From Adiantum capillus-veneris (Eukaryota; Streptophyta; Polypodiopsida; Polypodiales; Pteridaceae): a stretch of 64,000 bases of DNA. The DNA lies in the NCBI GenBank assembly GCA_014529385.2, contig CM043942.1, forward strand, positions 22,900,991-22,964,990, read 5' to 3'. The notes under the pieces were generated by a model. That model made no database searches and was not told the origin of the DNA. It was given only the letters and a program-made list of their open reading frames with translations. This document shows positions 23,508 through 32,463 of this stretch, in pieces. The position numbers and the translations under genes are program-made. Numbering within the stretch: position 1 is the first letter of the stretch; every line of letters begins with the position of its first letter.

Positions 23508-25814
23508 AACCTTTCAGTTTCCTGCACGGCTTGATAAAACTGCTTGTGTCAAAGCACTTTTGCAGTTGACTGCTCTTCAATCTCACAAGAGTTGATTAAC
23601 TCTAACTTGAAAGTTTCAAAATTGATTGCAACCTTTTGAAACGATGAAAAACTGGGCCTTTAATAGATTAATCTACAATCCCCCGTGATTTATCGATTTT
23701 CAGCTTGATTTTGACAAATTTAAAAATTTGTCTGTCCCTCACGGCTTTGGATTGATTGTTTTCAGCTTTTTCCAGCTATTCGGATTTGCTTCGGCACAGT
23801 TTGCTCGATGTGTGGTGTTTGCTCGGTTTGTGGCTATTTTTGACTTTTTTCGGGCTCATTCTTGCTTTTTCTATCTTTACTGGCACTTTTGGTAATTTTT
23901 TGTTTTTTTTGGATGATTTTGGACTTTTTGTGAATTTTTTACTATTTTTATGATTTATCTGTGAGATTTTTGGATTTTCTAAGATTTTTTAAATGCTTTT
24001 TATTTTTTTTTGTGAATTTTTCTAAATTTTTTGTGATTTTCTACGTGTTTTTTTGTGTTTTTTTTTTACTTTCCTTTTTTAACGAATTTTCTATTTTATA
24101 ATAAATTTCTAACTCTTTTTTTGATTTTTTATTGGGTTTTTGAAAATTTTATTGTTTTTATGATTTTTAATGGGTTTTTTTTGTGTTTTTTTAATTAAAA
24201 AAATTATATTTTAAACTAATATACAAATTAATGAAATGAAAGTGAGGAAAAAAAGAAAATGAAATTGAAATGAAATATAAAGGAAAAGAAAACGAAATGA
24301 AATTGAAACAAAATGAAATGAATCAATACAAAAGTCAATGACACAAAAAAAAAGCAAAAAGATAAAAGGGTAAAGACAAAAGGCCAGGCTCCACAACCGT
24401 TAAGGAAAGAGAGAAAGAAGACAAGTAGGTCCCTTTTTTTTTCCCAAAAATTTATAATGTCTTCTTGTAGCTTGTGTGTTGTGTGTGTAAGGGTGGGTTC
24501 ACACGTCACGAAGCATAAGAACGACGACGAAAGCGGAAGAAGAAAGAAGAGGAAGATTACTTTAGCATTGTAGGAAACTATCCCAAAAGACGCAAAGCTC
24601 TATCCGATGAGGAAAGTCCATGCACCGAAAGGCACGCTCGGGAATCGAAAAAAACCGAATTTATGTTAAAAATTAGCCGAAACGCATAAAAAATCACCCA
24701 AAAATCCGAAAAATTATAAAAATTATCCAAAAAATATCCAAAAAAATTATACAAATTCTCCACATATTGAGGAATAGTGCAGCCAAATAAAATTGCTAAA
24801 ATCACATCAATTCAATTGCCAATTAATTTCATCAATAAAATCAAGACTAAGCAATTAAACCGGTAAAATTACCGACAAAGTTAGGTAAAAACTTGACGTA
24901 ATTAGAGTGTGTAAATCCCCATTTTAAGCACCAAAATACAACATTTAATCATTACACACATCAATTATGCAATCAAAATATGAATCAATCATGCAAATTT
25001 AACACTTTTTAAGCACACACATACACACTAAAAAATTGGCAGTTTTTACCAATCTTTAAGTGCGCATACAAAAGGGTTAAACTTGTCAGATTTGCAATGT
25101 GATTTCACAAATCATTAGTTGGGCATCAGCACAACACACATCAATCATCACAATTCAAAAATCATAACGCACACATTGATTTCTAGGTGCTCAAACATGG
25201 GTAAAATAATGCACACACACCTAAAATTAGCATACACACACTCAATTAGAATGCACACACACTTGATTTTAGTGCACACACTTGAAATTGACCATCCAAA
25301 CATGCAATTAACTCAATTAGGCACCCAATTAGCAATACACATTCACCAATTAGCAATTGAAACTTATCAAATTCATGCGCCACCAATTCTAAATTTTTTT
25401 GGCATTATGACGGCGTGAAAACGAAAAATCATAAAATTTTCAATCCACATTGCATTGCATTACATTGCATCAATATGGTGGGATCTCTACTCAATTCTAC
25501 ACATCTCTAGATTCTAGGGAGGTTCAGAATACCACCTTAATTACCTTTCCGTTGAAGATCAATTGAATGGTCGAATGCTCCAATCCTTCATAGCACATTA
25601 GTAAATTAGCAAAAATTAGTCAAAGTAGCAAGGGGTTAGTGAGAAATTAGAGTGTGTAAACACACAATTGGCAAGATATGGTCACACATTAGGGAATTAT
25701 GAACACAATGCTTCATGCACACACATTCAAAATCCACAAAGACATAAACGCACAAGTGAAATTAGTGAGGAAACGCATTCGTTTATGACACAATTACACT
25801 AGCGTAAGCCATCG
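23508..25814 (-). other. 5' leader of element F: T-rich block and GT-rich simple sequence
   Basis: About 2.3 kb without coding sequence. From 23,750 to 24,200 the plus strand is strongly T-rich with ttttttg and gattttt words. From 24,230 to 24,400 it is A-rich with gaaatgaaa words. From 24,900 to 25,400 it is rich in acacac and caatta words (GTGTGTG and TAATTG in element orientation). Composition resembles the stretch at 45,150-46,550, which may be a relative of this leader. Confidence 0.6.
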
Positions 25815-25832
25815 TCCCCGGCAACGGTGCCA
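25815..25832 (-). promoter_or_regulatory. Primer-binding site of element F (tRNA-Asp-like)
   Basis: On the minus strand TGGCACCGTTGCCGGGGA, one base different from the PBS TGGCGCCGTTGCCGGGGA known from Athila/Tat-lineage gypsy elements and usually assigned to tRNA-Asp. It lies two bases from the LTR edge at 25,835. Confidence 0.85.
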
Positions 25833-25834
25833 AA

Positions 25835-25922
25835 TGTTGGGGGTCCCATCGTTGCAATAGCTCCAATGACCAACAAAATTATCAATCCGGAGGGATGAGC
25901 TACCCGGCTAGGGCATGGAAAC
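25835..25922 (-). repeat. Truncated 5' LTR stump of element F
   Basis: Starts TGTTGGGGGTCCC like the left LTR and matches it to ggcatggaaac, then stops matching at 25,922. About 825 bp of the LTR, including the promoter part, is missing, so this copy cannot start its own transcript from an intact 5' LTR. Confidence 0.85.
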
Positions 25923-26220
25923 TACAGATCCGTACCTGATTGGGCAACTACAGCTAAGGGGACAGAAATGAAATGAATGCATGGGCCTGAAGTGCTCACT
26001 TTGTGGAGTGCGTTGATCTTTTCATATCAGTGATCGGAGTTATGGTTGCCAAGATATGGGCAGTTAAAGATTCACCGGGGGCCGGTTCTATACCAGACTG
26101 GCCCGCTTGGTCGGAGTGCCATCTAGGAGTTTTTGACTTTGACCAATTTGGGGAATTTCATCTTATGAAGAACAATGATTGCAAGATATACCTAGCCTAG
26201 TTGCAGTAAGGAAGCTCTAG
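25923..26220. other. Sequence beyond the truncated LTR, no supported gene
   Basis: Higher GC than the preceding element. An open frame at 26,003-26,200 (plus) has no family signature. It joins the PPR pseudogene that follows. Confidence 0.35.
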
Positions 26221-26660
26221 GAAATTTAACCAGATGCGAGGGGAATGCCTTTCTCCAAAGCCAATCACTTGTACTTACATCTCGAGGGCAGGAGACACTA
26301 ATGGGAAAACGAAATCATGATGATATTGTCAGTTTAGGGCTAATGAGAGCCTTGACGCCGGCATGTATGCCAAATGTGGTTATGTATGCCGTTAGTTACG
26401 AAGCACAAAAAGTTCTTGATGAGCTCTTTGTCCAAAATGTCCTCTCATGGAGCGAATTGATTACCGGATTTATCCAAGGTGAGAGAATTCCTGATGAGAT
26501 TGTTAGACGGGGCTGCTGGAGGAAGTTGTTGAGATTGGCATTGCATTGGCCGATATGTATGCCAAATGTGGTGCCCTAACCAAGCTTAAGACCAAATGGG
26601 GTGCCAACCAAGTGGCCGTCCACCAAATCATAAGCCAAGGGGAAGAAAAGCATGGGTGAT
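26221..26660 (+). pseudogene. PPR (pentatricopeptide repeat) gene fragment
   Basis: Plus-strand remnant of a plant PPR protein, an organelle RNA-binding protein that acts in RNA editing or processing. Visible pieces in shifting frames: the linker SPKPITCTYISRAGDTNGK, then DDIVSLGL, MYAKCG at about 26,370, an open stretch with EAQKVLDELFVQNVLSWSEL and ITGFIQG (26,397-26,480), then DEIVRRG and EIGIALADMYAKCGAL at 26,525-26,575. These match the usual PPR order (linker, helix with MYAKCG, VxSWNxLIxG, next repeat). At least three frame changes are present and roughly 20-30 residues are missing between the repeats. Not functional. The wording fits PPR families of seed-free plants. Confidence 0.8.
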
Positions 26661-28250
26661 GGCGAGAGCAGTGAGACTGAGTAGCGCAAGAGTAAGGAGA
26701 AGGGCTCGCACTGGGCAACAAGGAGCTCAGCTGAGCACGACCAAGAGATGAAAAACACCCAGTAGGCCCTCGAGCTCCGTTTGATGCTTCTCTTGGCAAA
26801 AATCATGCAGGTCGACTCCGCCTTGCCACGTCATCATGGGAGGTTTTTTATGCCCCTAGCAATGACGGCACCATCATTGCTTAGGGAGGGCTATTAAAAG
26901 GGGGAACAAGTGAATGAGGGGAGAGGAGTAGGGTAACAAAGAGAAGCAGAAGAAGGGTATTACTGGAGCAAAGGAAGAAAATCTCTCTCAAGCTTTCTCT
27001 CACTCTCTCTCATCCTCAGTTAGGAGAAAAGGGAGAAGCTCTCTCTCTCGTCGTTCTCGGTTAGCAAAGGAAGGGAGCAAAAAAAAGTAATCAAGAGGAG
27101 AGCAAGGAGGGTTACCGATTCGAATAAGGGCTCTCTCTCTCAAGCCAAAGCATGGAGGAGAAGGACTCAAAGGTTACATAAACAAGGGAAAGCTTGAAGT
27201 GGGAAGCGAGGAGAATGCACGAAGGGGTTGTACTTGTAAGTGATAATTACTGCAGTGCAAAGCACACAGAGCAAGAAGCTACAGAACAGTTGACAATAAT
27301 TAAAGGATGATGATTGAGGCAGTGAGCAAAATTTAAGTTTGCAAAATCCAAGAGCAGTCGGAGCTACGGTAAAGCGGCAAGCAAAAAATTTCTTCACTGA
27401 CATTAGTCCGAAGGTTGATTAATCATCATCTTAATTCCCAATGTTGTTAACGGCCCGGTTAATTTTGTAAAAAGGGAGCTTAAACTCTTAATTTTCAGCT
27501 GATCCGAGTGACGGTACTACTAACAGCCCACCTTGGCTACCAATTACATTGTACTAAAAGCTTGAATTGATTAATTGAAGACTATGGTGATTGCCAAAGC
27601 CATATGTATCTGTTTTTCTTGTTCTCTCTCTCACCTCCCACAGCTAGAGGCCCGGTGCCTTCTCGTCTTATGTTTTGAACACATATCCCCCAACACTGAG
27701 CAGACATAGGCCCAAAGCTTCTTGAGGAGACCAGACAATAGGAGACACTCACAGAGGGAGATCACTGATTCTTTCAAACTACATGCGTGAAATTCAGATG
27801 AGCATGCATCACAATAGACTTCGAAGTCCACCTATACCAGAGGTACATTGATTGATAGTGCCACTGAGCTGGGGAAATCTAGACACCCACAATTGCGAGG
27901 GTCATTGAGACATCAATGGAAGCTACACCAGAGAATTCGGACTATTCTGGCACGACATGGGAGACGCCCATTAAGAGTACTCACCGAGGAGGACATTGAT
28001 GAGCTCCACCAAAGATCGATGATGGATATCATAGGATAGTATATTAATTCTAGCATCTCAGCCTTTCATTTAATTTCCAATTCATTTCATTTCATTCCAT
28101 TCCATTTCACTTTGGCTCAGTTCAGTTTTAATTTTTCACTTTTCAATTTTCAATCTTTTACACAGACATTGTATCAGATTCACCATTTGTAAACTCTTTT
28201 GTCTCATAGGTCACTTTGGCCTCTTAAAGACGTTAATATATCATTTCATT

Positions 28251-28253
<3 letters not shown>
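26661..28253. other. Intergenic, no supported gene
   Basis: CT/GA-rich and moderately GC-rich sequence from 26,880 to 27,180 (gagagaagg, ctctctctc words), with a TATTAAAAGG word near 26,890. Later parts are ordinary. A 63-residue open frame at 27,848-28,039 (plus) is basic and acidic mixed but matches nothing I know. From 28,060 to 28,250 there is an array of catttcattcc-like pentamers, with another at 28,240. Confidence 0.4.
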
Positions 28254-28301
<48 letters not shown>

Positions 28302-28350
28302 AACATTAAAACCCTGCAGCTTCCTCTTGTCAAACCCTAACCTTGTTTGC
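28254..28350 (+). promoter_or_regulatory. (CT)n tract followed by two telo-box-like AAACCCTAA words
   Basis: (CT)n at 28,254-28,295 is followed by CAACCCTAAC and then AAACCCTAACC at about 28,334. In plants such telo-boxes and CT stretches are common near transcription starts of growth-related genes. Here they lie 300 bp before the LINE ORF1-like remnant and could be its internal promoter or leader. This is a positional inference only. Confidence 0.35.
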
Positions 28351-28649
28351 AGCAGCTGCTGGGTGCAAGGGTTTCACCTGGCTTCCCATGGCTGCTCCAT
28401 AGCCACGCCCACCCACCTCGTTGAGGCAACCTCGTAGCCCTGCAACCCCATCGCCTTGCGACCCTGTAGCCCTATGAGCCCGCTCTGTGTACCCGATAGC
28501 AGCAACCCTCTGTGCTATGCAGACGGAAGATCCCAACTCTGCAATCGACACATCCCGCCAGCCATGTTTACATCACAAAGGATGTTTCCCGCGTAGTGAA
28601 GGGATAATCAAAGGGATCGCACAGTCAAATCTGCACTATTGTAGGTTCC

Positions 28650-29355
28650 ATGGCAGAACGCAGAGGAGCACCCTCGACACCAAGACGCACTCGATCCTTT
28701 GTGGTCCCCCCTCGGGTGGATCCACTAGACTGCATCCAAGCTGAACTCAAGGAGTTGAAGGTAGAGAATGCTGAGCTCAAAATGCACCTCACTGCCCTCG
28801 AAGCCCGACTCCAGTCCCTCGAATCTCAAAACAAGTAGACACATATAGCATTTAAGCCAAGGCCAAGGAGGTAGAGCACACATTTACCCAGAATGTGGCC
28901 TCATTAGCCATTCAAATCCAAGAGAATGCTGCCGCTGTCTCCTTCAAAGTGGAGGAGTGCTTGCAGGAGTGCCGCCGTTGTAAAGGTCTTGCATTGACCG
29001 TTCGCATTGGTGGCTTGCCCTCCACTTGTTGGGAAGAGGGCGACAACTTTCCTGACACACTAGTCAAGCTCAACAAGGCCATCCAACCCATCAAGTTCAA
29101 TACCTTGACCATTGAGTGCGTACACTGTGACCACCACACCAACCAAGGGAGCCTTGTCTTCAAAACCAAAGAGGACCGTAGACACTCCTAAAACAAGCTC
29201 ACCTTTTGAAGGGTACAACCATCCAGATTAGTGAAGCTCTAACGCCCATGCAACTCAAGATGAAAAAACAAGAGTTGCAAAAAGTAAGAGAAGCACGGGC
29301 TGCCGGTAAATGGGCCATCTACCGTGGTGGTAGAGCCATCATTGAGGAGTTTTGA
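28650..29355 (+). pseudogene. LINE ORF1-like remnant (coiled coil and nucleic-acid-binding C terminus)
   Basis: First part (28,650-28,838) starts MAERRGAPSTPRRTRSF and continues into a heptad-rich coiled coil with LKELKVENAELKMHLTAL and LEARLQSLESQ before a stop. The second part (28,895-29,191) has VRIGGLPS at about 28,999, then LVKLNKAIQPI. After a frame change, 29,227-29,355 reads EALTPMQLKMKKQELQKVRE and GKWAIYRGGRAIIEEF, followed by a stop. The order coiled coil, RRM-like VxGLP, C-terminal basic domain is that of L1-clade ORF1 proteins, which bind the element RNA as chaperones. No ORF2 follows here; the LINE ORF2 piece at 16,700 could be the same family. Confidence in the family is moderate. 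Confidence 0.6.
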
Positions 29356-29389
29356 GCACAAAATGCCCCATAGAATCCTCTTGGATACT

Positions 29390-29618
29390 CCCCCCCCCCC
29401 CCCCCTTTTTTGTTTCCATGGCCACCTTTATCACATAAGCGACATGTGTTGCAATTTTTCTGTAAACACCCCCAATAATTTTTCTTCCCCTCACTTTTCT
29501 TTCTTGCCACACTTGCCTTGCTTGTCGTAAATTTGACACCGTCTTTGTTAGAGGAATGCTTTTGTATGCCCATTTTTTGGTCCCATGGGTCATATTTGAC
29601 CTCTGAGGACGATAAAAG

Positions 29619-29698
<80 letters not shown>
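29390..29698. repeat. Poly-C tract and (CT)n microsatellite with a dispersed flank
   Basis: Sixteen C at 29,390-29,405, followed by a T run. (CT)n occupies about 29,621-29,698. The sequence just before it, GGTCCCATGGGTCATATTTG then acctctgaggacgataa at 29,580-29,617, is the inverse of the right flank of the (AG)n tract at 5,220-5,265, so the tract and its flank are a shared repeat. Confidence 0.85.
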
Positions 29699-29700
<2 letters not shown>

Positions 29701-30639
29701 CGCAGGGTCTAAGATCAAGCGAGGGGTAGGTGGGTCTGGAGGGAGCTCTCCATTGGTGGCATCAAAGCTACATGTTGTTGGATTTGTTGAGGTATCGGTT
29801 TTTTATGGCCTACAACTTTTTGAAATTTGTTAGTCAACCTACAATGTTGATCCCACTTAGTAGTAGTTGTTTGTAAGAATCTTGAAATGCTAGTTAAAGG
29901 GATGGTCACACGATCAGTTTTTGGATAGTTTTTTCTTGGAAAAATCTTTGATCTCTAGCAACCTCAATCATCCTAATTAATCGTCCACCAACATCGGATA
30001 GTGCAATGACTAAAACTTATTAGCTTCCTTGACACCATTGAAGTCCTCAAGGAAGATGTGGGTTCATTTGTCTTGGAGACAAATAGGAGACAAATAGGTG
30101 ATATATGATGGCCATCTCTCGAGGGATTGTGCTAGGGGAGGATCATCAAAGATAGACTGATTGCAATAAAGATAATTCTTCTCAACTATGGTAGAAGTGC
30201 TATACCTGCAAAGGATTGTGGTTTAGATTTCATATGATGGGCCATCAAGAGGGATTACCCTATAGGATGATGAGAGACATATCAATCGTAGGAGATCAAG
30301 GTTTTCTCAGTCACAATAGACCAAGCAAATATTTCCCTAAGAGTAGGATGCTTCCAGACATCATTATAGATATTAGAGGAGTCAGAGTCAACAAAGCAAA
30401 GTAGAGATAGAGGCAAATAGAAGGAAGCAGATAGTGTTTGGTCAACGTGTATCCTTGATATGGTTTCATCCAAGAAGGATAGATTATTGGATATAATTCC
30501 TGTAATCCCTTCTAACCACTTAAGAGTAGTGCTTCATCAATTCATGTGCACACTCATGAAAAAAACCTATGTGCTTTCTTAATTATTTTCTCGGATTTGT
30601 ATTTGCTTGAAAAATATCGCTCAGGACATGGTAAGACTC
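29699..30639. other. Intergenic, no supported gene
   Basis: No recognised coding sequence on either strand. It probably contains eroded copia sequence, since copia RT begins at its right end, but no further RT or RNase H motif is visible to the left of 30,640. Confidence 0.4.
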
Positions 30640-31982
30640 CTCTATAGAACTAATCTAAGCAAAAATCTCAGTGTTTCCATCTTGACCATTGGAGAAAATA
30701 TTTCATCAAAATCTATGCCATATTCTTGATTGAATCTCTCAACTACTAACCGAGCTTTGTATCTCCCAACATTGGATGCAATCTTTGTTTGTAGACCCAT
30801 TTACAAGGTAATGCTTTCTTACCTTTTGACAATGGAACCAAATCCAAGTTAGTTCTTTTCAATCCTAGACAAATCAATTTTCATTGCAAGTTCCCATTGA
30901 GTCTTATCCTTGGCTACCATGGCCTGTTTGTAATAGGAAGTCTCACCACTATTATCTATCAACAACACAAAATCCACTCCATGAATGAATTGCTCTGGCA
31001 AATGTGAGGCTCTCTGAGGTCTCCTGGCTGACTGGTACTAGTTTTCTCAGTAGCTCTTTTTCTCAATAACTCTATCATCTAGAGCATTGACTTGCGGAAT
31101 GATAGGCTCTTGAGTTGTCTACATAGGAGGTGATACATTGAGTAATGTAACCTTCTAGATTTAAACTCTTTTACTGATTGCATGTACATCTTAGTCTCCT
31201 TGAAGACATCATCACTGTTGATAACGGATTGACTCAAACGATATAAAAATTGGCCATCCAATCCATAGCCAATAAAGATACAGTTTCAAGATTGTGAATC
31301 TAGCTTAGAATGCCAGTTCTTGAGAAACATGTGCATAAGCTTCAAAACCAAATGTCTCGAGTTTGTCATACAACTTCTTATGTCTTGACCATAACTCCTC
31401 AAACACACAAAACTGCAATGATACATGTGGTGATCTATTGATCAAATAGACCACTATGTAAACCACTTCTACCCAAAAACCTTGCGTTAGGCTTGCTTGT
31501 GATAACATAGACATGATTGTCTCTTGAATCATCCTATCCATTCTCTCGGAAACATTGTTTGGGATGGGACATTTCATGCATAGAAGTCAACAAACTCTTT
31601 GGAAATATATTCTCCACCATTGTCTGAATGTACAGCCTTTAGCGTTTTCTCAACACTTGAAAAGAATCTCTTAAAGCAAGAGAATGTCTCGTCCTTTGAC
31701 TTCAATGCATAAGCCCAAAATTTGCGTGTGGAATAGTCTATGAACGTCACAAAATACAATGTGCCACCAAGAGATTGAGTCACCATGTGGCCACATACAT
31801 CACTCAAATAAAACACTATGAGAAGCACGCATTTGCTTCCCATACTGGTAGTGCTCATTGAAAGGAAATTTAGAAAAATATAAAGCAAGGAAATAACCCA
31901 AACAAGAAAGAGTTTCCATTCCTTTTTTTCTTGGATATTTATCCCAATCAGCAATGCCACAAAGCAACATTTGGTAGCTAGT
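30640..31982 (-). pseudogene. pol: Copia integrase and start of RT (element G, left part)
   Basis: Minus-strand copia pol. Integrase pieces: an open frame at 31,960-31,574 with VTFIDYSTRKFWAYALKSKD and VHSDNGGEYISKEF, and one at 31,577-31,305 with SERMDRMIQETIMSMLSQAS, VVYLINRSPHV and KLETFGFEAYAHVS. The catalytic Glu position reads VSERMDRM, where the family has VAERMNRT. After a linker, RT starts near 30,860 with LDLVPLSKGKKALPCKWVYK and fades by 30,640. The right end is the insertion site of gypsy element H; the same gene continues at 42,866 with the domains that precede integrase. Confidence 0.88.
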
Positions 31983-32446
31983 TGGAATTGGAGCTAATAT
32001 TAGATAACTGATTCCAGTGTTAGAATTTAAGTCTACTGGTAAGTCGTCAGTTCATTTAGTGAAATTGGAATAGAGAATGGAGACTGAACTGAAATAGTTA
32101 TCTGAATTGAAATAGTATACTGAAATGAGAGACATACTGGACTATTGGAAAAGTGTTTGTAGGTTCAGATTCATAGTTTAGGGACAACCAGTACAAGGTG
32201 TAATGGGTTGAAGCTCAAATGATTACAGCAGTAATGATTACAAAGTGAAGTTAAAGGTGAAGAGATAAGTGATAAGCCAAGAGAACTAAGAAGCAAGAAG
32301 CCCGATTACAATGTAATGGGTCCTATTTATAGCCTTTCAAAAGTTACTGTAGTAACTGCCGTAGTAATTACTGACGTGTGAGTGATCCACTATTCGGCTT
32401 GCCAAGAGACAGTTCCCGCCTACTGGCACTATCTTTGCCTTCTACA
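31983..32446 (-). repeat. 3' LTR of gypsy element H
   Basis: 464 bp. In element orientation it begins TGTAGAAGGCAAAG and ends CCAATTCCA. It aligns along its whole length with 42,399-42,865. A TATAAATAGG box (element orientation) lies near 32,329-32,337, so the promoter is visible. Confidence 0.95.
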
Positions 32447-32463
32447 TACTTCCCTCCTTTCTT
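32447..32463 (-). promoter_or_regulatory. Polypurine tract of gypsy element H
   Basis: On the minus strand AAAGGAGGGAAG stands directly before the 3' LTR start TGTAGAAGG. The end of the extra ORF overlaps it (frame KKGGKYVEG). Confidence 0.85.

Larger units (their letters stand above)
17968..25922 (-). mobile_element. Large polymerase-less LTR retrotransposon derivative (element F)
   Basis: Minus-strand element of about 8 kb with a 912-bp 3' LTR, a PPT, an Athila/Tat-style PBS and an 87-bp stump of the 5' LTR. Between them there is no RT, RNase H or integrase. The interior holds one broken gene of about 1,080 codons (20,248-23,507) bounded by 1.4 kb and 2.3 kb of non-coding sequence. This is the architecture of LARD or TR-GAG type non-autonomous elements, mobilised in trans by a related gypsy element. 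It interrupts the LINE at 17,967. The outer part of the 5' LTR has been lost, so no target duplication can be checked. Confidence 0.85.

Noticed and set aside
26820-26960. Host gene promoter (TATTAAAAGG followed by GA-rich leader)
   Set aside because: No coding sequence follows that could be its gene, and the motif alone is too weak.
27848-28039. 63-codon open frame ending in EEDIDELHQRSMMDIIG
   Set aside because: Charged and tidy, but I recognise no family and there is no supporting neighbour. Left as intergenic.
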